Shown here one piece after another: positions 1 through 12,358 of a stretch of DNA of 43,142 nucleotides. Position numbers and translations under genes: made by a program. The stretch is from the NCBI GenBank assembly GCA_025201805.1, contig MU619416.1:4254-47395 (forward strand), in the 5' to 3' direction. Numbering within the stretch: the first letter of the stretch is position 1; the number at the start of each line of letters is the position of its first letter. This DNA is from Parasitella parasitica (lineage: Eukaryota > Mucoromycota > Mucoromycetes > Mucorales > Mucoraceae). The notes beneath the pieces were generated by a model. It ran no database searches. It saw nothing but the letters and a program-made list of their open reading frames with translations, and had not been told where the DNA came from.

Positions 1-77
1 AAAAAAAAAAAAAAAATTAGATGAGATGTATGACCCATTTTGATTGTGTGACCCCCCTCTGACTGATTTCTGTTTAC

Positions 78-713
78 CTGAATTTTCCAGTCATCTGCAG
101 ATTGTCGGCCAAAATGTTCAACAGTAACTCGGAATCGGAATCGGTGTTGATGTGTCTGTGGGCAACTTTGTCGAGGAAAGTTCTCAATTCTCGAGCATTT
201 GTCAAATTTCCGTTCTATATGAGGACTTTGGTACCCTGTGAAACAAATGCCTTTTGTCTAATGTCACTTACATGAGCAAAAGTAATACCATATGGCGAAT
301 TAACGTAGAAAGGCTGGGCCTCGGACATGGACGACGAACCTGCTGTGGGGTAGCGAACTACGCCCAATAGAGAAGGTTTCAGCACACACACTAACTGCTC
401 CAAGAGACCGTATTGCATCTTACCATGACCAACACCAAGACTGCCGACCAAGTTGGACAGTTGCTTTTCGTTGAATACATCTCTTACCATGCCGTTGCCT
501 TTGCACTGATAGAAGCGACCTTTCGCAGCACAAGTGACGATGCCAGCAGCATCCTGTAACATATTGATGATTGCAAATCAGTAACATGGCCATAAGGGTC
601 TTTACATCTGATTTTACCTGGCCTCGGTGTTGAAGAAGCCCTAAGCTTTCAAATAAATCAGGACAGGCAGCGCCGTTTGCATCAGCTAAAATAAGGGCCG
701 AGATTCCACACAT
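78..713 (-). CDS. ADE4: Amidophosphoribosyltransferase, 5' part (partial)
   Basis: First committed enzyme of de novo purine synthesis: it transfers ammonia from glutamine to PRPP to give phosphoribosylamine in the cytosol. Exons in transcript order are 713-618, 553-424, 357-272 and 214-78, about 150 residues. The next exon lies beyond the left edge, and 77-1 is intron ending in a long A run on the plus strand. The protein begins MCGI, so Cys2 is the N-terminal nucleophile of the class II glutamine amidotransferase domain. [23 protein letters not shown] and AHNGNL all follow in family order once introns are removed. Two introns (66 and 57 nt) are multiples of three and the first of these has no stop in the coding frame, so unspliced reading gives misleading peptides. 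The PRPP-binding half is outside the window. Same strand as TRS130 upstream, 328 bp apart. Confidence 0.95.
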
Positions 714-1041
714 GTTGAGATGTAAGTATAAATGGAGGAAAAGAAAGAAAAAGGCTAGATTTTTTTTTTTTTTTGTTTTGTTTATAATAGCAGCAAATTG
801 TCATTTTGGCAGCACCACTTGTCACATTTGGCATCCGAAAAAAAGGTTGACTGGTGAAGCAGAGCCCAACAATGTTTCCATGCACTATTGTCTACCGACA
901 GCTTACCCACAGCAAGAAGTAAACAGCATTCTCTACTTGAACAGAGAGAATTCATGCTCCATGCATAATAGCATCTGATAGTAAGCCTATATTGCAATTT
1001 TCCTCTAATCATTGAAAATATTATTTTATTATTATGTAAGA
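714..1041 (-). promoter_or_regulatory. Spacer between TRS130 end and ADE4 start
   Basis: This 328 bp gap must hold the TRS130 3' end and the ADE4 promoter. A T-run lies at about 759-774 on the plus strand. I see no clear TATA box and no TGACTC-type purine-pathway motif. Open frames here carry no recognisable protein. Confidence 0.4.
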
Positions 1042-4000
1042 TCAAAATGTGGGTGTGTTGGTTCCACTACGGATACTACCGCTAGCGACGCTACGATTGT
1101 CCACAGCAATGGGTAACGAAGCATACAGAGATGGATTTGCTGCTGGCTGTATGAATCGCTGTTGTTGTTCCACAAAGAAGGTGGCTGTTTTCGATTTAGG
1201 CTTGACTAGGATTTGTTGTGCGCTATTGACGTAGACAGTTGAAGCAAAGATATCTGCACTGACAGCAGACACACGCACAGATGGCAGTAATAGATTTCCA
1301 GTCTTCAGAGGTACTAGACTGAAGGGAAACTCCATCGCCTCATCAGGATTAGAGACAAATCGGAGGCGGCGTTTGCCAGACAGCAGCCAATTGTCGTAAT
1401 CAACATCAACATCGTAATAGAAATCCCTTTTCGACTTGTCAGGGTTCCAGTACGTCAGTTGTTTGATACGAAGTGTACAGGGGCAGGCTTCAGACACTAT
1501 TAAATCCTTTTCTACAGACAAGACTAATTCAGCAGTATGTGTGATCTATGAGGATCGTTCAGAACACATCCCATGTTTGTGTGCATTTCTAAACATTTTA
1601 CCTTTGTAGTAGGGACTTCAAGAGGAAAAGCGATTGAATGAAGCTCAGGATTTGGCCATATTTGTTGAATTTGATGTACAGTAATTGCTTCATTTTTCTA
1701 TGCGAAAAAAACGTCAGAGCTAGCAGCGCATTATTGCACATGAGTTACCTCAAAAAACTCTTCAATTGCATCTAGTAATTGAACCTTTGTTTTCAAATCT
1801 CTGTGGAGCAAGAAAGATTCACAGAGCTCTACGTCAAAATCATCAAGATGGACCACATCTGTCAAGCCATAGCTGGAATAATCAACAGAGCCTAAAAATG
1901 CTTCCTTTACCTTTTGGAATACATATGGTAAATGTTGCTGCAGATTGAGTTCTTGCAGCTTGTTCTTCAGCATGATTTGAAGGCTGTTCTCCACCTCTGT
2001 TTTTGAAGACATTAGCCAAGAGTAACTCACGCTGTATACATAAGTAATGCATTACCATCTTTGAGCGATCTATATTTCACATTAAAGTGTATTTTTGAAT
2101 TGACATTGTCGCCATCCGTAGCCAGCTTGTCTTTTCTTTTGACTAATTTATATATAAAGGACACTGTTTGTCGAGGGAACAATGTCAAAGCGCACTGCTT
2201 CATCTCTGAATTGCTTTCGACTAGGTAGTACGTTGATGGTTTTGCAAAAGAGCCTAAAATGCGAACAGGTAAATCACCATTGCAAGAAAGCTCTACTTTC
2301 AGGAACACACTATCGTATAATGTCAGTTTCCTATAGCATCCCTGGAAAAAAAAAAAACTTACCAAGTCTCCCTAAAGATAGTAGACTCTGTAACAAGCAA
2401 GGGCACTGTCACTTTGACATAATCCGAAGATACAAATTTGTGGCTCTTGTCGTTCATTTTGTAAGTGATTGTGGTTTTGATCTGATAAATGCAGGAGTGA
2501 GTAGTGCAATCAAAAACATGCGTAAACGCTAAGCTCTTACTCTATAGTCATACTCTGTAAAAGAGCCTTCATAAACAACGAATAACTCGATGGATTCATT
2601 AGGCTTTAGATCAGGCAGCACGATTTCTCCTGTTTCAAGCATATCCAATTCAATACCTCGCTCTGCATCAATAATGGCAGATACTTTAGACACACGAACA
2701 ATTTCCATCCCTTCTGTCTGCGACTCTAACAACAAGACTCCCAAAGTAGTGGAACATGATCTACTGTCGATTTTTACAGATAACCTCTGTTTTTCACCCA
2801 GACATATTTCATGCGGCTGCGATAATGTAGCGTGCAATTGATTCATGTCATGATTCAGACGCACGACTCGTTTCTTTTGTCCAGGGCGAAGGAAGTTATG
2901 ACTGAAAACAAGCTTCCCAATCCTCATTTCACACGTTTCCACCACGTAATTACCGGAAGTGGATGTCTCGCTGGTCAGAAGGAATGTGTTTTTACCAGGT
3001 TCCAGGTCTTGATCTTGAATTGTAAACGAAATTTGTTCAGGATCACTGCCCACGAGCCTCAGGGAAATGGAGTCGTAGTGGATTTTTTTTGGCAAGTGGT
3101 TGTCCAGGCAGATTTCTACACTGGTGCCCTCCACAGAAGATGCATCATCAATGATTGCAATGACAGAAATGGAGAAAATAGGCTGGAATGGTCTTTTGAT
3201 CTCTTTGTCCAGCTTTGCAACGTTGGCAATCATCTCGTCGGTATAGTCGCTGGCTTCCTGCTCTTCAAGGCATTTGGAGTTCTTGAGCAGTGCCAGCAGC
3301 GATTCAACATACTGATCTGCCTTTCCTAGTCGTCTCTGTGAATCGGCACATTTGATCAGTAAACTGTTTTCAATGGCACTCCATTCATGCTCGCCGTATC
3401 TCCAAATCATTGATTCATAGATTCTGACGGCTTCCTCGTATTTTTCTCGAATGCTGGAGTCCAGGGAAGCGGGTTAATGCAGCTAGACCAATACAACGCA
3501 AGGTAGGGTACTTACTATTTCAAAGCGGCAATGTCGCCATGAACGTTCAAAGCAGCTCTTGACCTGAAGCTGGCATCATAACTCTTGATTGCTCTGGTAC
3601 TGAGTCCCATGTATGTTTTGTCAAATGCGTCTACCGATTCGATTGCTTCTAATAGTTTTCCATTGGTGATTAATTTTTTGGGCTCATCCGAGTCAAGAGG
3701 TTTATAAGGGTCGGTGCGGCTGATGTAGATTGAAAATGGATCTGTCATTGGCAAATGTCCACATTTCACGCCAATCTTGTCCAGTTGGCGTCTGGCAGTC
3801 AGGAGCAGATCTGCCTTGACTGCATTGTAAGGCACCACCAAATCTGTATTGTGCATAATCAACTGAGAAGACAGTGGCTCACACTCGTTCACCACATTCA
3901 TACACGCTGAAAACACCCAAGACTCTACGAAATTCTCGGGCAAATGCTCCTCGTTTTCTCGGATGGAGGGAATAAAATTTGTGATAAAAAGCTGAGCGCG

Positions 4001-5192
4001 AGCAGTTACTTCAATAACTCGCTGCAGCTTGAGAAGCATACGGCATTGTCTGGCAAATAGGTAGCTCCTAAAGTCAAACACAGAGATGATGTTCTTGTTG
4101 ATCAAATCGCGATAGTTTTTGCGCTTGAAATCCAAGATGTTTCCACTATCGTCCCCTGGATCAGTACCTCCGAAATGACCAAACCAGGCCAGTGCTTTGT
4201 CTAGCAGCGACTTTTTTTTTTAGTTTTTATTTTGGATCCGTAGCTACTTGTATATAGAAATTACCTCTTAGCACTTGGAAAAAGGACGCCTCTAGCTCGT
4301 CATACTGAATCAATGCATCCTCGTGCAGCGTCATAATTTCAAACGCCTGTGCCAGACCCTCTTTCAAGATGAAAAAAGTGCAGTAATTCCATCCCGGCAT
4401 GTGTCGTTGCATATCTAATCGTCTGGTGTCCTCTTGAATTTGAAGCACTTGCAAATCGAAGCTTGACAAGATGCATTCCTTCATCTTTTCCATGAATGCT
4501 GTCCACAATTCAGATTGGGGCCCCTCTGGGTCCTTTTTACGGATATAAGCACATCTAGTAACCAACGTGTGAGTGTTTCTTGTGAAAGATCTCACACTAA
4601 CTCTATGACTATACCGATCCTGCTTTGGCGGGTTGAAATCCGTGCGGATTTTGTCGTATACAGATGCCTTTAAGCCTAGATAATTGTTGGCTCTTTTCGC
4701 CTCTGTATCAGCCACATAGACAATGAGCCATTCTTGGTTCTTTTTCGCTTGAATCATCTCTACCCAGTGGCGAATATTTCTCTTTACATTAGTTTTATAA
4801 AGTTCACTGTCCTAGTGTATTGCATCAACATAAAGGTATATATACGGCCTCATCATACATGCACCGTGAGTTACCTCGCACGAGACAAAATACAAGTTCA
4901 AATAAGTAGTCTGCGTCGTTGACAGTGGCTGGGGTGTATAGTCTACAGTGAAGCGCTTTAAATCCACTTCGAGAATGGGAATAAGACACTCTGCGCGTTG
5001 ACTAGATGGTTGCCACTTTAGATTTCGAAGTGGAAGCCTAGCAGATAGATCATCTGCAATAAGTGGCCAAACATCATATTCATCACAATCTACGCAAATG
5101 CATTAATATACACAGTCAAGAACACTAGGCAAATATTGGGCTTCTTTTTTATTTTATTTTTTACATGTAACTGTTAATTTTTGTCCATTCAT
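1042..5192 (-). CDS. TRS130: TRAPPII complex subunit Trs130 / TRAPPC10
   Basis: TRAPPII-specific subunit of the Golgi tethering complex that activates Ypt31/32-Rab11 type GTPases. Ten exons (5192-5165, 5089-4875, 4811-4265, 4200-3516, 3453-2541, 2481-2363, 2330-2056, 1996-1749, 1697-1602, 1545-1042) give 3630 nt, 1209 residues, close to human TRAPPC10 (about 1260). Recognisable blocks include DSELYKTNVK and WLIVYV near the N-terminus, QYDELEASF, FRSYLFARQC in exon 4, and the conserved C-terminal region with CPCTLRIKQLTYW and PLKTGNLLLPSVRV (about residues 1060-1120). The start at 5192 follows an in-frame stop just upstream; a TTTTACACAG immediately before the ATG could also be an acceptor of a 5' leader intron. 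The intron between 2363 and 2330 is only 32 nt with a 12-nt A/T homopolymer. Some acceptors, such as 4200 and 1545, were chosen because they alone keep the frame. Confidence 0.93.
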
Positions 5193-5546
5193 CTGTGTAA
5201 AATACTAGTGAGAAAGGGAGCTCTTGCTGTCCTGAATTATTGCGTGCATATTTACATGAATTGTATCTCCATCAATGGGCAGCATCTTTGTGACGGTGGG
5301 CCACTGACTGATGGGCTGCTCTGTATCGAATACATGAAGCGATAGACAAATGCAAGATACATGATATATATTCTGCAAGAACAGAGGTAAAGCATAAGCC
5401 TTGATGTCCCTGCTTTGTTCTGCTTTCATACAAAAAAGAAAACTGTTTTTTTTTTTTTTTTCCCTTGAATTCTGCAGAAACTGCCCAATGCATTCCACAT
5501 GACACACAACCGAGGGCACTCGCGTTTTATTACGATGTAGTGTTCC
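5193..5546 (-). promoter_or_regulatory. Spacer between CUL4 end and TRS130 start
   Basis: 354 bp that must hold the CUL4 3' end and TRS130 promoter. It contains a 14-nt T run on the plus strand (about 5447-5461). Minus-strand frames stay open across part of it, but no product is recognised. Confidence 0.4.
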
Positions 5547-8407
5547 TTAAGCTTGATAAACGTATGAAGAGTGATCCTGTGGATCACGAATGATATAATC
5601 TCGATCAATCAAAATCTCGATTCGTTTTTTGATATCCTCGGCCTAACAAAAATAGCATTAAAATGGCTAGCGCTTCAAGTTTTACATCCACATTTTCTCT
5701 TACTTGGACAGGGCATTTCAGCTCATTGAAAAGATCCTCTACCAGTGCAGTGTGGGTAGATGTCTTTCTCGCCTTCATAATACGAACAATAGCAGCCTCC
5801 AATTGATGCTGTCTGCTGATATGCACCTTCTTTTCGACATCCTTTTCTTCGTCTTTGGCAGGCTCAATCGAAGCTGCAGCAGGAATCCTCACTTTCTGGT
5901 TCGCAGACTCAAAGTCGTGATTGTATGTGAATGAGTCGCTCTGATTAACTTTGTCAGAACCTGATGTGTTTAACAACAGCTTGTAGGGTCCGGTTGAAAG
6001 CGACACCAACAAGCCGACCAAATCACTATCTGAAAGCGCAGTGAGTGTTTGCAGCTTGGTGAATGTCATAGATTTCTTGGTGGAATCGTTAAAAATGAAC
6101 AAGAGAACCGCTTGCGCCAAACTGGCAATGACCTCCTTACGACCTTTGGGGAAGTTGGCAATGATAGAGCAGGACGATAGTCTGTTTTGCCACAGGAGCT
6201 TCCTTCCATTGAACTTTTTGGCATAAAAGTCTTCAAACAGCTTTTGGCTTGCTATCATCTGCAAAAATATGTGTGTTAGTAGTATGCGTACAATAGACTT
6301 GTGCGATGCATTACATTTGACGGTAACTTGATGTTCAAAGGGTTGTAAGTGGGCCATATTGCTTGTGCAATCACTTTGATAGACATTGGCAAGCGAGGCT
6401 TTTCCTTTTTATATTCTTTGAATTCGTTGGTCAGATCAGTCGATATCTGGATGTCTGTAAACATGTTTTCTAAATCTTTAGTAAATTCTGCACCACATTC
6501 AGACTTCAAGTTTACGAGGACATGGTTCTCTAGCTCGCCCGAGGTGCTACGGTCCATGAGAAGTCTTTTGGCTAGAAACCGCTTGAAATACGCCTCAAAG
6601 GCATCCTTGGACCGAATAAAACGGAAGAGTACAAGAATGGAATCCAAGCTGATGGTATCGACGATTTCTTGAAGGCGTTGTTTCTAGATAGACACAATCC
6701 TAACCGTTAGACATTGTGTTGCAGGTATACACACGCACGCAGACTATACCTTGACAGGAATTTTAAGCTTAGAGTCAAGGTGCTTGGCTAGTAGTTCTGC
6801 TGGTTTGTTGCCTCTTGTGTTTATAAACTGTTCAAAGCTTTCTTTCAGGGCGTTCAAGAATACAACATTGTCGTTAAAGCAATGTTTGAGGATCCCGTCA
6901 ATCTTTCGCTTGAATAGCACCAATGAAGTAATCATAGTAGGGTCATTCTTCGGATCCTTGACAATCTTGGTACCTTCCTCCTGTATTCTATGTTAACGCC
7001 TTCAAGAGAATCACACACATGCACACGCGCAACACCTCCTATGGATAGACATACCTTTAAATATTCACCAAATGCAGATCGCAATATATTTATTTTGGGG
7101 CTTTGATAGAGCAATTCGTAGAAAACCTTTAGCGGCTCATACATATCTCTGTCCATCATTTCATGGAATCCCTTTTCGATGATCACCTCTGTCTTTGCAT
7201 ATACCAGTTTATCAACAACTGCAGAAATTAGAGCCTGCTTTGTGTCTGCATTCAAATAGTTTTTGATTCGCTCCTCAGCCTCCTGCGTACGGCGACCAGC
7301 AGCGTGATGAATGTAGTCTGGTATAGTGCCATAGCCAATACGACGATTTGCCTCTTCTCTGTAGTACAGGTTGGTGCTCTCCAGAAACCTTGGCTCAAAC
7401 TCGGACTTGTAGTACGATTGCTCTGTTAACATGCGCAGGATGTCCTGAAGCAGTTTAGTGTTGATGCTTTTGATTCTGTCTCTGTCGATTTTGATTTGAT
7501 GTAATACTTCGGCTATCACCACATGTAGGAAATTGTCTGTCTCCATGATAACTTCGCTGAACAGATCCTTTCCGAGCTGCATGATGGATTTGTGCTTGGT
7601 GTTGGGCAAAATGTAGTGTCTGTCTAGCTCCATAAACACAGTTCGAATGATGCCTAACTGTAGGCAGAACGTATCCCAGTGGGCATTTAATCTGCCCAAA
7701 ATATCCTGATTCAACGGCTTGGAGTGCAGCGATTTCTTAATTTCCTGCACATGCTTTTCAATCTCTTCCTTGAGGCAGTTGTAGACTTTTTCTGACTTGC
7801 CGAATCGACACAGGCCTATTGATATCTGCATACAGGCTAATTAGCGCCACACGCACACATACACACAACGAGAGCACACAAAGATAGCAACTTGCCTGCG
7901 ATGCTGTGATAAAGTTAATCCTGTTGAAATTGTCTGTAGAGAATATGCTCAATATCAGTTTCTTCGGCATAGCCCAGTAATTTTCAAAGTTTGAGTCTGT
8001 CAATTCAACCTGTCGTGTGGCTAAATAGTGAGAAATTGCATTAGTACTTTTTTTTTTTTTTTTTTTTTTTTTTTAGTCTACAGGGATACTGTACGATCAA
8101 CATCGGCAATGGTGATTTTTGGAAGGATTATTTGCTGTCGATAGGTGCCAAGCATGTGCTTCTTTGCTTTCCTGGGCGCAGCTGAATCAATTTGCATAGG
8201 TTCGTTCGGCATCAGGCTTGAGGGTCCTGGCGATGATGAAGGCGAGGGAGAAGCTGCTGACAGAAAACGATCGAGTCTTTTCTGAGTAGGGTCGACTGGC
8301 GAGCCCATCTTACGCTTCTTTAAGCCTGTAAAAAAAAGAAGCGTCAGTGGCTCTAATGGGATAGCTGTCTGCGCATATATACTACCTTTTGATGCTGGTT
8401 TGGACAT
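5547..8407 (-). CDS. CUL4: Cullin 4, scaffold of CRL4 ubiquitin ligase
   Basis: Scaffold of the CRL4 E3 ligase: the N-terminal repeats bind DDB1-type adaptors, the C-terminal cullin homology domain holds Rbx1. Eight exons (8407-8386, 8325-8095, 8020-7896, 7825-7055, 6980-6750, 6683-6315, 6258-5704, 5642-5547) give 799 residues. Diagnostic blocks are FINTRGNKPAELLAKHLDSK, FEAYFKRFLAKRLL, the C-terminal IVRIMKARK with the expected neddylation lysine near residue 745, and the winged-helix end KKRIEILIDRDYI. A basic KKRK (residues 10-13) suggests nuclear import. The third intron (7895-7826) starts with GC (CAG|GCAAGT) and only this donor keeps the frame. The exon 2 donor at 8094 was chosen for frame; an alternative would change a few residues. 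An in-frame ATG at 8506 exists but would add a low-quality Phe-rich leader, so 8407 is preferred. Confidence 0.93.
8043..8078. repeat. Poly(T)/poly(A) tract inside a CUL4 intron
   Basis: An uninterrupted run of about 27 T on the plus strand (about 8048-8074) sits in the second CUL4 intron. It is a simple homopolymer and a likely site of length variation or sequencing error. Confidence 0.8.
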
Positions 8408-8994
8408 ATTTATTAATGTTGAAAAGTGGATAAAAAAAAAACGAAAATGTTGCCAAATGTCTTTTTTAAAGCCGCCAAAATAGGCAGTGGTGAAAAATCT
8501 TTCCATAGCCGGCTATTCAATAACATCTACGGTACTGCCACCGCATAGCGTACGCCAGATCAAAATATTGGATGTGTAGACGACCCACAGCAGCCAATGC
8601 ACAGAAAATGTATCCACTGCGCAAAGAAAGTAAATGTCCCTTAACGTAGCGACTCGAGGTCAAATGTCCCTGTTATCGGTCATCCGTCATTCTTTGGAGA
8701 AATGTACGAGATATTAAATGATTTGAATTAAGGAGGAAATAATTTCAGGAAAGGGGATATTATTATTATAAAGCCTTTATTCCTGGTATGTGCCTCTCTT
8801 CTTTTCTTTTTCTTCTTTTTCTTCATTCATTCAGAAAAAAAGTACAGCACTTAAACCCCTTACGCTCATTTCAGCTTTTAAGCATCTCGAGCTGTCAATA
8901 TAAATATAAGCTCATTTTCCCTCCTTTCGCCCCTCCTCTCTTTTATAGATACATACAAACATACAAACATACAAACATACATCCTTAATACATT
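8408..8994. promoter_or_regulatory. Divergent promoter region, CUL4 and the gene at 8995
   Basis: 587 bp between two outward-facing starts. On the side of the plus-strand gene it has pyrimidine-rich stretches (about 8787-8825 and 8915-8942), a TATA-like TTTTATAGAT near 8941, and a four-fold ACATACAA-type repeat (about 8950-8983) just before the ATG. Such C/T-rich leaders are common upstream of fungal genes. Confidence 0.55.
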
Positions 8995-10298
8995 ATGGCT
9001 TCTACAATGACAGCTTCTCCAGCAACAGACACCATCACCAATACCATGAAAATAATGTCATTAGATCATGTAAGTGCATGTACATTTACTGCAAAATATT
9101 CCTGCGTATCACAATCATATGAATAATGAAATTTGGAAAACAGGACCATGGTGATACTTGTCACTACTATTACCCAGACGACGCAACCAGTGATTCGACA
9201 GTAACTGCAACAGCCCAAGATTTATCTCGACATACACGGGAAAAGACCAGCAGTGACTGGATGGATGAAATTGAGCATTCTTTTGGATCAGGTTGTAATG
9301 ATAACAATAGCTACAGCTTGGATGACTTTAGCGCTCGTGAAACCACAATTATGCAATCATATCTTGAACCCAACCGCCCTCCTATTGTTCAGCGAACCGC
9401 CGCTAAGCAACAGTCCAAGCTCTCTATCATGAAACAAAAGGTGAAGCGAGTATTCTGTATGTCTCAAACAGGGGAGCAGAAGCAACGGCACACAAACAAG
9501 CTTCCGTCGTTGACGCAGTCTCCTTTACCTGTGTTTTCTACTGCTTTTACTGCTGCTTCCGATTCCAGGTGGAGTCCATCCACCGACTCATCCATTTGTT
9601 CTTCTAGCACATTGAGACCACCAGACCAGACCTCTACACATTCCAGCAATTCAAATGCTTCCTCTTGCAAATCCTTTCGATACCGACATTTAAGTGGCCT
9701 TCGTAGCAGCTGTGGTGACATTGGACCTCCCTTGGCATCACCAGCACTAACAAAAAGACGTTCAGCAGTGGCCAAGATAAAAAACCGCTTCAGCCGAACT
9801 CCATCTCTGGGCACGTTGCCAATTTCCGTCCCTCCTCCGCCCATTAAAGGAATTTTAAAGATGCAAGCGCCTTCAACAGGAACAACAGCAGCGTCCACAA
9901 CGGCAAGGCTGCGCTCAACCAGCGCTACTCTTGGGGCTGATTCACAAAAAGAGCGAAACAGGTGGTCGAATGCAAGGTTTTCTGTTTACAGCAACAACAA
10001 GAACCGTTACACTATTTTATCGCTGAAGAATAACAACAACAAAAGGAAATCACAACCACTGGATCCCAAGTACCAGCACTATGAGAGAAAGGGACGAGTT
10101 TTGCGTTTCAATGAAAGTGTAGATGTCGAAGAAACCTACGCTAAAGGAGACTATGATCGCAGCTCTGACGCTGAAGCTATTTGCACACGATTAAATGCAG
10201 CTGTAGCAACACAGATCAAACAGGAATTAAACTACTTTAAACTGCATGAGATGGTGGTTCATGACCAAAGCAGAGAAAATACCCACTTCTTTATGTAA
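8995..10298 (+). CDS. Uncharacterised fungal protein with conserved C-terminal block
   Basis: Two exons, 8995-9069 and 9144-10298, give 409 residues; the phase-0 intron has GTAAGT and AACAG ends. No catalytic domain is recognised. The N-terminal 340 residues are Ser/Thr/Asn-rich and basic, probably disordered. The last 70 residues look folded or motif-like: a V-L-R-F-N-E block, then ETYAKGDYDRSSD, then QIKQELNYFKLHEMVVHDQS and a THFF end. From memory, a similar arrangement (VRF, ET-SK-YDR, EELN-FK-EM-VH-SR-THFF) closes a number of uncharacterised fungal proteins; I cannot name their function. The F-containing block resembles, imperfectly, a PP1-docking RVxF motif. TATA-like and C/T-rich sequence upstream and an ACATACAA repeat leader support the chosen start. 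Confidence 0.82.
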
Positions 10299-10657
10299 TA
10301 AATTCGTTATTCACAATATTTCGTGCCAACAGTGTACGACATAGATCGACTGAAATGGCCCCCATTTTGTATATATTAACCGCCTTCAAAATTCCAGTCT
10401 CCTTTTTTTTTCATATAAAAGAATATGTATACGCATGTGCCATTAAATAAAAGGAGTACATTTTTCTACTACAACGTGCAGCCAGGACAAAATTGGCGCC
10501 ATTTTGAGATTGCTGTGCTTTCACTCACAACTCATTGAGTCCTCGAACAAATCTTTCGCAAAATAAGATGACCAAATACCATAAAGGGCTTCTCATTGAC
10601 TTTCTTTTTTGATGACCCATCAGCCTTGACAGCAGGTTTTGGAAGCTGTCCAAACCC

Positions 10658-10679
10658 TCTCTCTCTCTCTCTCTCTCTT
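10658..10679. repeat. (CT)n microsatellite
   Basis: Uninterrupted CT dinucleotide repeat of about ten units in the spacer downstream of the gene at 8995, followed by a short C run. Confidence 0.85.
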
Positions 10680-12334
10680 TCCGCCCCCCCAAACCTATAT
10701 CATGGTCGTTATTCCACACAAAAAGGTAGTATGTTTATTTTATGCTGTATGCTGTACATAACCTTCTCGGTGATTTTCGATTGCTTTTTTGAAGTCTTAC
10801 ATGAGTCAATGTCCAGCTAGTTCGCATAAATCACTCTTGTACATAAAAAGCCTTGGGTTTTAAGGCTTCTTGTCCACTTCTTTCATTTCATTGATGATCA
10901 CAATGTATATACTTCTTTACTCCTGAATGTATATATGACACAACGTAAAGTAAACATACTGCCTCTTTACGTGCAATAATAATCATGGGTTTTTAGTGTT
11001 ATTTAGAAAATTGTAGCCCAGTATATAATTGAAGCCGTACCGTATAGACGTCGTGATGAGGGGAGAAATAAGGCTGTGGATAGTAAGGGATACAACATGA
11101 TAGAGATGCTGAGAATGAGTTGGGGGAAAGCAACTATTCCTCAATGAGTGTTTAAGTAGATAGGACACAAAGTCCATAATACAAATAAGGTGGCCGCACT
11201 AACGAGGCCACCAGGAATTTACTAGCAATTACCAATGCCTAATAGGCACGAATTGTAGGGGGGAAAAAAACAAGAAGGCAAACACAAGCCTACAACTCGC
11301 TATTAGGAATAAGAAACCTTTGGAAAAGAAGCAAACGTTACACAGTGATCAATACCTGGAGAGAAGATGTAAAGTATTTTCTTGCAACTTTATTTGTCAA
11401 TATCATTGAAACCTATTAAGCAAGTTGGCTTTGCAAAATAAAACATTTGTGTGGCATCAAAGTGAGCAACATTTGGCAGTTTTTTCGACTGAAAGTCGAC
11501 TAAATGTAAGTGTTAATAGATAATCAAACGCAAGTTCATTCACAAAGTACTGTGACATTAATACCTAAAATAGCAATTTACGTTCAAGACCGAGCACACT
11601 CGGCCATTCTCGACTAATATAGTAGAATCTGATTTTTTCCATCAAGCGTCTTTAGCTGTAAATAACTGTCTTGCGCTGTTCTAAGCTCTTAGATTGATCC
11701 GCAAGGCTAGACATACGTCTTGAAAACTTAAGAATACAAAAATTTTAGCGTTGGTTTTAAGAGTATTTTTACAAGCATATCGGCGATTACAAGCTTGGTA
11801 CTTATTTTTTTGGACATTTTATAACACCCAGCTCATGATGATGTTGTTTGTTACTCAAAAAAGCGAGATTCTCTTGTGGAAAGCTTAAGCTCATTAGCCA
11901 TGAAATCAAACTATCAAAGTGCAATAGCACACTCTAGCATGTTGTATATACTTTTTAACAAGTGCTTATGTTTGAAGTATGATATGTCTTTCAGCAATAG
12001 TGTGTATTAGTTACATATGAACCATATAACGAGGGCAAGCATATAACCTGATATGGGAATTCTCAGTGTGGATAGTCAACTAACCTCAAATATGCGAATT
12101 AGGCGAACACGCAGTACGAGTAGATTTAAAAAAAAAAAAAGAAAAAAGAAAAAGCACGAGGGATTTACAAACGCGCTGGCACTGGTGGAAGTATTGCTTT
12201 ATCATTAGATTTATACAAGTTCAGGAATAGTGCAAAAAAGAAAGAAAGAATAAAAAGAGAAATGCACAGACACTTTATGTATGTATGATGTATGTACATG
12301 TACAAACTGTTCATTTCAATATTCTTAGTATGTG

Positions 12335-12358
12335 TATATATATATATATATATATATA
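12335..12358. repeat. (TA)n microsatellite
   Basis: Uninterrupted TA dinucleotide repeat of about eleven units in a gene-poor spacer. Confidence 0.85.

Noticed and set aside
5205-5519. 104-codon open frame between CUL4 and TRS130 on the minus strand, with a protein-like end
   Set aside because: It includes a poly-A encoded Lys run, all three minus frames are partly open, and it joins neither neighbour by splice phase. Better explained as 3' flank and promoter.
8408-8506. In-frame ATG at 8506 that would extend CUL4 by 33 residues
   Set aside because: The extension is Phe/Ile-rich, includes a homopolymer-encoded stretch, and does not resemble cullin N-termini.
9464-9898. 144-codon antisense frame inside the gene at 8995
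   Set aside because: Shadow of the Ser/Thr-rich coding frame on the other strand.
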